From Sipunculus nudus (Eukaryota; Annelida; Sipuncula; Golfingiida; Sipunculidae): a stretch of 64,000 bases of DNA. A program made the position numbers and the translations under genes. Positions 47,829-54,799 of this stretch are shown here, piece by piece. Position 1 is the first letter of the stretch; each line of letters begins with the position of its first letter. The stretch is from positions 75,202,659 through 75,266,658 of the forward strand of contig CM049313.1 in the NCBI GenBank assembly GCA_026874595.1. The letters run 5' to 3'. Below the pieces are notes generated by a model. It saw only the letters and a list, made by a program, of their open reading frames with translations. It did not search any database and had not been told where the DNA came from.

Positions 47829-50800
47829 CCTGTTTCTCGTTGCTGATATCCTATATATGACATTGTAGGATGAAGTGGGTCCAATCTCAGGCATCCCAGA
47901 AGAGCAGTTCCAGACACGAGAAGTCCGCATATTTATCCCAGCTAAGAACGCCATGCAGTCAGGGACCTATGGCACCAGGCGATGGAAGATTGAATTCAAT
48001 ACACTAGAGAGATGGGAGAACCCTCTAATGGGATGGACATCCACGTATGTATTGAATGTTACCTGATATTTTATGCATCACCCAGGATAAAAAGGACCCA
48101 TCTGAATGCATTTAACAGGCCCTTAACTCATTGTTGTCAGTTATTATATTCCTCAATTGTTAATTGTATCCCCAGACATAGTCGGGATGCTATGGTTTTA
48201 GGACAGTCGCAGCGCCTCCCCAGAGATTTCGTTTGGATGCGACAACTCAAAAAATTATTATTTTAAGGATCTTTACCAAACTTTACATGTGCATAGATAT
48301 GGGTGAGAGGATGAAGCTTATTGTATCCCCAGACAAAGTCAGGGGATACTATGTTTTCATACTGGTCCCGCCACCGCATATAAATCTTGTTGGCGCGATA
48401 ACTCAAAAAATATTTCACCGATCTTTACCAAACTTGGTATTTGTATAGATATAGGTGAGAGGATGACGCCTATTTAAAATGAGGTCATGACCTTGATTAG
48501 GAGAGTGTCCTTGACCTTGAATAGGTCCAATTTTGGGGAATATTGAATATTGAATATTGCCATATATGGTAAAAATCACACAAAATCATTAATATCTCAA
48601 TAAGGAATGCATTGATTCGTCCAAAAATCAACTTGACCGAAGATCTTGGATAGTGTTGTCATTTACCGGAAACTGGTAGCGCCACCTGTTATACTTTTAC
48701 TTGTTTTCATGCTGTTTAATACCCAATCATTGCCACTTTACAGTACTGTGAGCATTATAAGTCAAAAACTAATGGACAGATTTCTTTCATATTATACATA
48801 TACATAGACATGGGTTAGGGGATGATGTATATTGAAATTGGGGTCATGACATTTTCTATGAGAGTGACCTTTTCTATGAGTGTGGTCTGATATTAATTGT
48901 TGCTGAAGATGGGGGGCCTATTCTTAAAGGGGGGATTGTCTGGGGATACTATGGCACCTGTGGTGCCAAGAAATATCTAGTTTAAAATAGGGTCATGACT
49001 TGTACTAGGAGTCTGACCCTGGCCTTGAATAGGTCCATTTTGGGGGAAAATCACACACATTCTTAAATATCACAATATATCTTGCATGGATTGATCCAAA
49101 AAATCAACTTGACCAAAGACCTTGGATACTGTTGTCATGTACCTGAAACTGGTGGCGCCACCTGTTATCCTTTTCTGGTTTTTGTGCCGTTTAATGCCCC
49201 CATCATTGCCACTTAACAGTACTGTGAGCATTATAAGTCAAAAACTAATGGACAGATCTCTTTCATATTATGCATATACATAGACATGGGTTATGGGAAG
49301 ATTTATATTAAAATTAGGGTCATGACCTTTCCTGAGAGTGGCCTTGACCTTGAATAATGCCAAATATGGTGGAAATCACACAAAATCATAAATATCTCAA
49401 AAAGTGATGCATGGATTGGTCCAAAAATCAAATTGACCAAAGCTATTTGATGGCTTTGTCTTCTGCGAAAGACAGGTGGTACCCCCTTTTTTCCTTTTCT
49501 TTTGCACCTTATAATACCTATCCTTGCCACTTAACAGTACTGTGAGCATTATAAGTCAAAAACTAATGGACAGATTTCTTTCATATTATGCATATACATA
49601 GACATGGGTTATGGGATGATTTTTTTTTTAATTAGGGTCATGACATTTCATATGAGAGTGGCCTTGACCTTGAATAATGCCATATATGGTGGAAATCCCA
49701 CAAAATCATAATTATCTCAATAAGGAATGCATGGATTGGTCCAAAAATCAGATTGACTTAAGATCTTGGATGGCTTTGTCTTCTGCCCAAGGCAGGTGGC
49801 GCCACCTGTCATTTTCTTGTTTGCGTGCCTTTTAATACTCCATCATTGCCACTTGACAGTACTATGAGCATAATAAGTCAAAAACTAATGGACAGATTTC
49901 TTTCATATTATACATATACATAATTATGGGTTATGGGATAATGTATATTAAAATTGGGGTCATGACCTTTCATATGAGAGTGGCCTTGACCTTGAATATT
50001 GCCATATATGGTGGAAATCACACAAAATCATAAATATCTCAAGAATGGATGGATGGAAGAAACCAAAGTGGCTTGCCAAGTGTCAGTATATCCTACTGTA
50101 GATGGGGGGCTATTAAAGGGGGGGGGGATTAATTGATTAATTGTCTGGGGATACTATAGCATCTGCTGTGCCAAGAAATATGTAATTATTTATTGTTATT
50201 TATAATTATAAATTAAATAAAGAATTCATAAATTTTTATTTGCTCAAATGAGCATTAAGAAAAAAATACTTAAGGACATAAATATATTTACTCATAATCA
50301 TATTTCAGCTCAGCACTGTGACCCACAGGTACCTTGTTTTATAATAAGAATGAGATTCATAATGGTTTCTGTCTGTCAGTTGAAAGAGGATGATGGTACC
50401 TTATAAGGTTGATATTTTCAGGATTGCTGTGTATATGAATGGGGTATAATCTATATTTTAAAGCCTTTTGTTTAGATGATAGAGTTAGACTTAAGTTTGG
50501 GCATTTTATGTGATGCTATGGTTTGAGTTTGAACTTGGAACATTCAGCTTCAAAGTCCATGACATATGCCTTTGAATGTTACATGTGCATGTTGAATAAC
50601 TGTGTCTGAGAGAGGCCAGTATGTAGATGTTTCAGTGAATTTTGACTGGTTGCACTCAGTTTTTCCAAATACAATAGTTAATAAATGTTTCTTGCGATGT
50701 ATAAACCACTTTGTTCATTGCACATAAATTCTTTTGATGTAACAGACATAACAGAGTCTGCTTTGTCCTCTCAGACTGATGCTGTATTGTACACCCTCCT

Positions 50801-53233
50801 TTGTTGATATATACATTTCTTTGTTACATTATAGGACTCATTGTTAAATTCTATACCTGATTGTTATGGCAGACACCTCTTTGTCATACAGGAATCATTG
50901 TGTTATGTGATGTGAAGTGTGAAATATAAAACTTAGTCACCTTTTAAGCCTGAATAACTTTACTCATTCTTATACAGAAGATTACAATCACTCGCAGATG
51001 CCTCAGCAATTGTACAAGGGCTTCACACATAGTACAAAAAGGGTTTAGTGATGCATTTACTTATAAAATGTAGTAATGACAGAAAGACTTCCCAAGGTGG
51101 GCATATGTCCAGATGTGTGCAATGACACTTATGTATCTGACTAAGAACGTTTCTGTTAACAGCTTGGCTGCAAACCACTGATATTTTACAAACATAATGT
51201 TAAGGCAATTTAGAATTAAATATTACCATATGGTGTGATATAAGATCATGAGTATAAATGCCAAAATATCTCTTTGTTTTGATGTTTATTGTATTAATAA
51301 GTTGGTGATGCTTAGTAATGCAGACCATATGTTAAGAGTTGACATAATCACATTAATAGGGGGCAAGGCTCAGGACGGGACTTACGGAAGTCCAGGGGTA
51401 GTGTCCGGTGGCGCTTGGACATTACTGGCAAGTTGCGAGGCTCAGGCTCCTGGAAACACCTGGGGGATTCCCCAGCGGTAGACTGTAGGCAAGGGCGGAC
51501 CGGACCTGGCTCATTAGTTCTGGCGACCTCAGTGCAAAGAGAGGGTACCCGAAGAGGCAAAACTGCAGTGTAAAAACCCTAGTTATTGCCTGAATGGTGA
51601 AACGGGCATGTATGTTATTAGGGGGCAGCCAGTTACTGTTGGTCTGGTATATTATGCTTCAATGTAGGACATTTCAGACAGGGACTTTTCAGACTGGGAC
51701 ATTCTGGACTAGGATGTTTCAGACAGCCTTTTTTGATTGGGAGAACATTTCAGCCAGGTAAACATTAAAGGGTTATATAAACAGGGTTTAATAATAGGGA
51801 ACAATAAAAGATTAATCACCATGTTAAATATTCTTCTGAAACCTGACCATGTATCAATTTATGGTAATTTAAGGCTAAATATTTTATGCAATATGTCCTC
51901 TCATCTGTTTGTTGAGTTACCTTTTAGTGAGAAATTTGGTCACTGTGGCCTTATAGGTATAATTTTGAGAAGAGGAAAGAAATTGCTAACCAGTCAGCAG
52001 ACAGACTTGTTTCACTATAGTTAGGGCTCCAGACTTCTTTTTAAGTATATGAATAGTATTCTGATTAACATATTATCCATTCTTTATTAGGAGAGGACAT
52101 ATTACCCATTCTTGCATTGGGACAGATCTTTAGTACTTTGGCTGGGGGTGAAGGTGGTTTCCCATGGGCTGAGTTGACAGGGACCAAGTTCACTGTTGTT
52201 GTCTCTTATGATGCTGTAATATACTATTATGAATTTATGTCAGTTTTATCAGGAATTATGGAAAAATATGGAAAATGGCCTCTCTCAGGACACACTTGTC
52301 ATTGTTCCTAATGTTTTAGTGCCACCCTTGTCAGTTATATTATAGATTTTTATACGCACCAAACCCCTTTGACTAAAGTTTGTTCTTTTTCTATTTCAGA
52401 GGAGATCCTTTATCCAATGTAAATGTGGACTTCTCTTGCAAAGAAGATGCTATAGCATACTGTGAGAAACATGGTGAGATACTGAAGTTTTGTATACAGA
52501 TTTATACTCACATTCTTACTAATATCTTTTTGTCACCATGTGTTGTGCTTCATGGACTGTTAAATGAGGACTTTAGGGTATCTAAAATTATATAAGATTC
52601 AGCTTATCTGTTTGGGTCATGTGCCGTGTATTAATTCATGCTAATGCCATACCAAAGTTATTTGTTTATTTGTGATAAAGATTATTTTACCAAATTTATA
52701 TTATGTATTTTTTAGAATTTTAAATTATAATATTTAGATCATGTGCTGGATCCACACCAAATTGAATAGATTTTTCATTAGCCCATTCCTGAATTACCCT
52801 GAAAATTTCATGAGATACCATTCATGATTGCATGATTTGTGACCAAGCACACCCACAAACACACATGTGAACAGGGATGAACACATACCCTCCTGGCTGA
52901 AGCAAAAAATGATCCCCACAACCAACAGACTTGTGTCTGATGTCACACAGCAGTCAGTACATACTCACCAGTCATCAAGAAATTATTAACTAAACAGTAC
53001 TCCACACATGGGACTGAAAATCCCCAATAACAGGAGTATAACAACTACATGAGAACAATCTTCGTGTGTGTGTGCAAGCGTGTTGTTTCATCATTTCTAA
53101 ATGTATCAATCATTCTTGTCATTTTGTAGGATGGTCATACTCTGTGGATGAAAGAAATTGGCCAGTTCAAAAGAGGAAGTCTTACGGAGCCAACTTCTCA
53201 TGGAACAAGCCAACGAGAGTGTCCACTAAGTAA
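17567..53233 (+). CDS. NDUFS4: NDUFS4: NADH:ubiquinone oxidoreductase 18-kDa subunit, five exons
   Basis: Accessory subunit of mitochondrial complex I that helps hold the NADH-oxidising N-module to the Q-module on the matrix arm. The five exons join in phase (62+88+176+74+104 = 504 nt) into 167 residues plus TAA; the human protein has 175. The N-terminus [20 protein letters not shown] is basic and lacks acidic residues, as in a mitochondrial presequence. The family core follows: [59 protein letters not shown], a CEKHGWSY block, and the terminal [17 protein letters not shown]. The C-terminal RVST serine corresponds to the reported PKA site in mammals, but the residue before Thr is Pro rather than Arg. 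Introns are 10.2, 19.9, 4.4 and 0.66 kb, the first with a GC donor. The frame is intact throughout, so it is probably functional. A follistatin exon lies convergently downstream. Confidence 0.97.
18091..18358. mobile_element. MITE with long imperfect inverted repeats
   Basis: Termini ATTCCAGCTGGC.. and ..CCAGCTGGAAT are inverted. The two arms (about 110-130 bp each) both contain direct sub-repeats of the type GGATGGACGACATTCCGAAT, in opposite orientation. The right arm carries a short telomere-like stretch, AACCCTAACCCTAAC, at about 18219-18233. No coding capacity. A solo terminus-like sequence (ATTCCAGCTGGACGACTTCC) also occurs at 15562. Confidence 0.8.
19252..19282 (+). repeat. Left 31-bp terminal inverted repeat of the P-like element
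   Basis: Identical over 31 bp to the reverse complement of 25807-25837. Flanked on its outer side by the target duplication GTTATAT. Confidence 0.9.
19430..19470 (+). CDS. Possible short first coding exon in the left arm of the P-like element
   Basis: After a CpG-rich, promoter-like stretch (19300-19430), an ATG opens [13 protein letters not shown] and runs into a good donor, AGAG|GTGAGT. No downstream exon could be linked. It could be a first exon of a gene carried by the element, a host gene nested in NDUFS4 intron 1, or chance. Confidence 0.25.
20284..22400. other. Interior of the P-like element, no coding region resolved
   Basis: AT-rich sequence with short C/A runs (20920, 21018-21040). 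I could not link further transposase exons. On the - strand a piece near 22790-22670 reads [20 protein letters not shown] after an AACAG acceptor, but it meets a stop and I cannot place it in the transposase. Confidence 0.35.
23061..23161. repeat. AT microsatellite pair
   Basis: Two (AT)n tracts separated by AAAAATCTATTTATATG. Frames read as (IY)n here are artefacts. Confidence 0.95.
24786..25549 (-). pseudogene. THAP-domain (P-type transposase N-terminus) pseudogene, two exons
   Basis: Exon A (down to 25419) reads [20 protein letters not shown] then SFNQIRKK and ends at AAAG|GTAAAA. Exon B (24930-24786) starts after TTTACAG and reads [18 protein letters not shown], then [13 protein letters not shown]. 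The phases fit (1+2) and the join gives an Asp. This is the THAP layout: CCxxG(C), KxRGLSF, KWL, then ICSRH(F). A two-base loss after CSRH creates a TGA; the shifted frame continues [15 protein letters not shown] to a donor (ATGG|GTAAGC). The second zinc-ligand Cys is Tyr (TAC). THAP domains bind DNA through a C2CH zinc module. With terminal repeats around it, a P-type transposase is the likely source. It is not functional as it stands. Confidence 0.75.
25807..25837 (-). repeat. Right 31-bp terminal inverted repeat of the P-like element
   Basis: Reverse complement of 19252-19282. Followed immediately outside by GTTATAT (25838-25844). Confidence 0.9.
25850..27834. other. NDUFS4: Rest of NDUFS4 intron 1, no gene seen
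   Basis: AT-rich intronic sequence with a G14 run near 27528-27541 and an A13 run near 27633. I see no recognisable coding exon or full repeat. Confidence 0.6.
27835..27922 (+). CDS. NDUFS4: NDUFS4 exon 2
   Basis: Preceded by TTTTATGTTTCCAG and followed by GTGAGT. Completes the split Arg codon and encodes [20 protein letters not shown] then VQTIETTGP. This is the end of the presequence and the poorly conserved N-terminal part of the mature protein. It ends in phase 0. Confidence 0.93.
28292..28806 (+). mobile_element. Palindrome-ended element, 5' portion
   Basis: Starts AGCTCAGCTGACTATAAGTC..CTGAGCT, followed by GTCCGTCGTCCGTCCGTCTG. The next 480 bp match 2180-2650 and 43830-44290 closely, then the match stops and other repeat sequence follows. 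5' part only. Confidence 0.75.
29270..30430. mobile_element. DNA transposon relic with CAGTGAAACCTG termini and TA flank
   Basis: The left terminus CAGTGAAACCTGAACCAAGC and the right terminus ..CTCTCAGGTTTTACTG are inverted. The flank on the right is TA and on the left TT (one change). Comparison with the uninterrupted family member at about 8985 (TGTTTAGTACCTGCATTG) shows insertion at a TA. Termini starting CAGT with a TA target are typical of the Tc1/mariner-pogo group. About 1.16 kb; no transposase frame recognised. Confidence 0.65.
30531..31560. other. NDUFS4: Intron 2 sequence, degraded repeats, no gene seen
   Basis: Contains a CTGTCTGTCTGTC stretch near 30781 and several alternating phrases about GCAGGGATGATTGGTGTCTA and CAGACCTGTCTGA.. 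(30870, 30970, 31120). These indicate an old tandem repeat of about 90-150 bp, with related text at 41150-41290. Confidence 0.45.
31640..31800. repeat. Short tandem repeat, 55-bp unit
   Basis: The segment CTGGACATCAGCTACTTGGA CTYGGACTTGGGTTTGTGC.. is repeated with a 55-bp offset (31656 and 31711). The piece TGCAGCCTGTACTTGTTT appears a third time. The 110-residue stop-free frame across it is a repeat artefact. Confidence 0.75.
32147..32425. repeat. Minisatellite, about 46-bp unit, 6 copies
   Basis: Units of the type TTTCTGAAACCTTATGAGAT CAAACTGGTGACCACATATC repeated about six times with some decay. No coding role is evident. Confidence 0.9.
34561..34860. repeat. Minisatellite, 60-bp unit, 5 copies
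   Basis: Five head-to-tail copies starting GAGATTCACACAGCTCTGCT and ending ATACAGCTGA. They differ at only a few positions (GACTGCTAG/GACTGATAG, TTAATC/TTAACC). The near-identity suggests recent expansion. A flanking tract near 34120-35110 reads like a decayed element whose two ends contain related text (ATGGGCAAACTTTTCATCAA at 34131; CCATAGTTTGCCCACCCCTC at 35086, inverted). Confidence 0.95.
35477..35906 (+). repeat. Two tandem copies of a tRNA-related repeat (275-bp spacing)
   Basis: TGTTACAGGGTGACATAAAA begins at 35477 and again at 35752. Each copy contains a tRNA-like block: CTAGCGAAGYGGTTGGTAYG (A-box-like) at 35533 and 35808, and TATGGGTTCGAATCCTAGAT (B-box-like, perfect in copy 2 and altered in copy 1). 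Copy 2 stops after about 155 bp at TTTGTAACA. This fits a tRNA-derived SINE, or a short LTR-like terminal repeat flanking a tiny interior. Folding of the tRNA-like part looks incomplete, so I do not call a functional tRNA. Confidence 0.6.
36000..39225. other. NDUFS4: Intron 2 sequence, repeats at 37900-38800, no gene seen
   Basis: 36000-37900 shows nothing recognisable. From about 37930 to 38790 there are at least five diverged units of roughly 115-120 bp, each with a sentence like CCTGAAATTTTGCATGTTCA TCCATCTT and GACTGGTGGTGCCACCTRC. This is an old tandem array also seen at 7290-7640 and 28805-29045. Confidence 0.5.
39231..40400 (+). mobile_element. Nested palindrome-start repeats with AGGTCA-rich interior
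   Basis: Two starts lie close together: GCTCAGCTGACTGAAAGTCA at 39231 and AGCTTAGCTGACTTTCAGTC at 39366. The second is followed by GTCCGTCCGGAAGGCCGTCC. Then come about four diverged units of 150-180 bp (39600-40200), each with AAGGTCAAAGGTCAAGGTCA or a variant and phrases like CTTTCACATATAGCTCACCTAC. Confidence 0.65.
42441..43172 (+). repeat. Tandem array, about 288-bp unit, 2.5 copies, each with AGGTCA repeats
   Basis: AATTAGTTTCTGGATGATAA starts at 42441, 42728 and 43016 (offsets 287 and 288). Each unit carries GAGGTCAAAGGTCAAGGTCA CAGG and, half a unit later, the variant AAGGTCAAAGGTGAAGGTCA. The units are highly similar, so the expansion is recent. Confidence 0.9.
42549..42568 (+). promoter_or_regulatory. 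Perfect DR1 plus extended half-site in a repeat (example of a recurring motif)
   Basis: Reads AGGTCAAAGGTCAAGGTCAC: two AGGTCA half-sites with one spacer base (DR1, the consensus for RXR heterodimers, HNF4 and COUP-TF). The second overlaps TCAAGGTCA, the extended half-site of Ftz-F1/SF-1 and ERR. The same string occurs at 8435, 10588, 39713, 42836 and 43124, with one-base variants elsewhere. Binding is an inference from the consensus only. Confidence 0.4.
43802..45437 (+). mobile_element. Palindrome-ended dispersed element, copy 2 (near full length)
   Basis: Starts TAGCTCAGCTGACTATAAGT..CTGAGCT and ends GTCGTGACCCATGGGTCCTT. It matches 2145-3929 along most of its length, including the CACCATGTCAAGTGTTGTTT ACATCT.. 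and GGCAGCTTGCCTTGGCCCAG segments. It differs by a C17 run (44640-44656) and indels. Confidence 0.8.
46007..47010 (+). mobile_element. Palindrome-ended dispersed element, copy 3 (3' portion)
   Basis: Matches 3005-3929 and 44690-45437 starting at about CTGTATTTGATTCATTCTTATTC and ending CAGTGACCCATGGGTCCCTT. The 5' half is missing. Together with copy 2, two copies lie within 3.2 kb of intron 2. Confidence 0.75.
47460..47868 (+). repeat. NDUFS4: Tandem array of the exon-3 branch-point region with AT microsatellites
   Basis: Six diverged units of the type GACTGTTTCTYGTTGCTGAT RTCTTGTATATGAT start at about 47470, 47564, 47608, 47688, 47741 and 47827, most of them continuing into (AT)n. The last unit ends ATATGACATTGTAG and is the real 3' splice site of exon 3. 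Each unit repeats TTGCTGAT, a good branch-point match, but only the last is followed closely by an AG acceptor. Confidence 0.85.
47869..48044 (+). CDS. NDUFS4: NDUFS4 exon 3 (conserved core)
   Basis: Preceded by GACATTGTAG and followed by GTATGT. Encodes [40 protein letters not shown] and [18 protein letters not shown], the best conserved half of the family domain. A branch-point-like TGCTGAT lies about 30 nt upstream, inside the last unit of a tandem array (47460-47868). Ends in phase 2. Confidence 0.97.
48166..50154 (+). mobile_element. GTATCCCC-family elements with internal tandem units (NDUFS4 intron 3)
   Basis: Left termini GTATCCCCAGACATAGTCGG at 48166 and GTATCCCCAGACAAAGTCAG at 48323. 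The second is itself a palindrome with GGGGATAC. Right termini TGTCTGGGGATAC lie at 48937-48949 and 50142-50154. Between them is an array of about four units of 320-470 bp, each with CATTATAAGTCAAAAACTAA TGGACAGAT and TGACCTTGAATA. No transposase is seen. Confidence 0.7.
50200..52370. other. NDUFS4: Intron 3 remainder, no gene seen
   Basis: Single-copy-looking AT-rich sequence with a palindrome-family 3' end at about 50306 (CAGCTCAGCACTGTGACCCA). A more GC-rich patch lies at 51360-51560 (GGGGGCAAGGCTCAGGACGG). I could not assign it. Confidence 0.5.
52400..52473 (+). CDS. NDUFS4: NDUFS4 exon 4
   Basis: Preceded by TTTTCTATTTCAG and followed by GTGAGA. Encodes [25 protein letters not shown], aligning with the DPLSN..F..KEDA segment of mammalian NDUFS4. 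Both phases fit the neighbouring exons. Confidence 0.96.
53130..53233 (+). CDS. NDUFS4: NDUFS4 exon 5 and stop
   Basis: Preceded by CATTTTGTAG. Encodes [20 protein letters not shown] and [14 protein letters not shown], then TAA at 53231-53233. The [10 protein letters not shown] motif and the RVSTK terminus are diagnostic of NDUFS4. Confidence 0.97.
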
Positions 53234-53425
53234 ACAGGAGTGTATGGACGTATTTAGGAACTGTTTTGCTGAGTGTAATATGACAAATTAATGGACCGTG
53301 GGCAGTGAAAATGTTGTTATATATTGAGGACTTGTTTAGGTGATAAATCTCATCAGCCTCAGGCAGTCCTGCATATTCATTGTATCTCAGTCCTGTCCAT
53401 ATCCAATAAACAATCCACATTGCAT
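53234..53425 (+). terminator. NDUFS4: NDUFS4 3' UTR with polyadenylation signal
   Basis: Non-coding tail after the stop. A canonical AATAAA lies at 53405-53410, with TGCATTAG and a T/GT-rich stretch (TTTGTTATGGGTTTTTCTGTTTTG) beginning within 20 bp downstream, as expected for cleavage near 53425. Confidence 0.75.
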
Positions 53426-53472
53426 TAGTTTGTTATGGGTTTTTCTGTTTTGAGGTTTGGGCTGCATTGCAA

Positions 53473-53605
53473 CTCACTCAGCTGACCGAGAGTCATCTGA
53501 GCTACAGCAGTAGCTCTTTGGGTCATCATCTGATTGGCTGTTTGTATTAAAGGCAATTAGAATTTTAACAAAGAAACTTCCCAACTTAGAATCCAGAGAG
53601 GTTCA
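53473..53605 (+). repeat. Palindrome-start repeat fragment
   Basis: CTCACTCAGCTGACCGAGAG TCATCTGAGCTAC, followed by the GTTTGTATTAAAGGCAATTA and CTTAGAATCCAGAGAGGTTC blocks of the dispersed family. The minisatellite at 53606 begins inside it. Confidence 0.7.
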
Positions 53606-53995
53606 GGTGAAATCTCTTTAGAAAACCTGAGGTCCAGGTGAAATCTCTCTGGAAACCTGAGGTCCAGGTGAAATCTCTCTGGAAACCTGAGGTCCAGGTG
53701 AAATCTCTCTGGAAACCAAAGGTCCAGGTGAAATCTCTCTGGAAACCTGAGGTCCAGGTGAAATCTCTCTGGAAACCCGAGGTCCAGGTGAAATCTCTCT
53801 GGAAATCTGAGGTCCAGGTGAAATATCTCTGGAAACCTGAGGTCCAGGTAAAATCTCTTTGGAAACCTGAGGTCCAGGTGAAATCTCTCTGGAAATCTGA
53901 GGTCCAGGTGAAATCTCTCTGGAAGCCTGAGGTCCAGGTGAAATCTCTCTGGAAACCTGAGGTCCAGGTGAAATCTCTCTGGAAACCTGAAATTA
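53606..53995. repeat. Minisatellite, 30-bp unit, about 13 copies
   Basis: Units GGTCCAGGTGAAATCTCTCT GGAAACCTGA with few changes. The period is a multiple of three and one frame lacks stops, so it reads as the 10-residue repeat KSLWKPEVQV over 127 residues. I regard that as an artefact. There is no promoter, no splice context and no homologue known to me. The unit is an amplified piece of the surrounding dispersed repeat, whose text resumes as AATTAAGCTATGGTACCC. Confidence 0.93.
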
Positions 53996-54720
53996 AGCTA
54001 TGGTACCCTTTATGTCTGTGAGCTGCAGGGCAAACAAAAGTCTGAGCACCTTGAAGGTCAATCTCTTTTCAGTTTCAAGGTTTCCTAATTAATATTTTAT
54101 GTTGGAGGAAAGTTAAAGAAATGTGGGGCTTGACGTAGGAAAATGCACAGCCTAACAAAGGAATTGCTGCCATTGCTGAAATTCAGTTGAGCATTTGGTT
54201 CTGGTAAGAGAAATGGATCTTTTGGCAAATAACACGTGGATGGATTTATAAAGGTTGATTAAGGTACTGGTATTAGCTCTTAACTGTGCTATATTAAGTG
54301 GCCAAACATCACAGGGTGGACTTCTGAATGGCCAGAAACCATCTGTCTCTCCCCACCCCCCACCCCCCCCCCCCGCCTTTAAGCCTCTGGGCCCTTGTTT
54401 TCTTGAGTATATTTAATCATTTTCTTGAACTGCCTGCCTGCCCTTATGCTACCCGTGTGGGTTAAAATCCCATTTTTGTTTACAAAATGCTATGTCCCAG
54501 AGAAGTACCTGAACAAATATAATGGCATAAACAGAACAAAACTTTAATCCAGGAACCCCTAGTCACACATCAACTTGGCCATTCCGCCAAATACGGTGTC
54601 TGGTCACGTGACCCAAAATACATGCCAAAACCCAAACTCTGTTATGGAAAGTAGGAATACATAACTCTCTGGTTTGTTTTCTTGGACACTTTCACGTTCA
54701 GATTTCATTTTTTTTTTTTT
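53996..54720. other. Intergenic sequence between NDUFS4 and FST, no gene seen
   Basis: End of the dispersed repeat, a C-run at 54352-54374, then AT-rich sequence with no recognisable feature. Confidence 0.55.
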
Positions 54721-54799
54721 CACAAATATCTTCCGGCCTTACTGAACACAGAGATCTGAACCCACCCCTTTCATATCAGACAAAAAACAATGAAATTGT

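Noticed and set aside
51248-51560. GC-rich patch with open frames on both strands in NDUFS4 intron 3
   Set aside because: No recognised domain and overlapping frames on both strands; the increased GC alone explains the lack of stops.
53638-54021. 127-residue open frame with a perfect KSLWKPEVQV repeat
   Set aside because: Fully explained by the 30-bp minisatellite. No start context, splice site or known protein supports translation.
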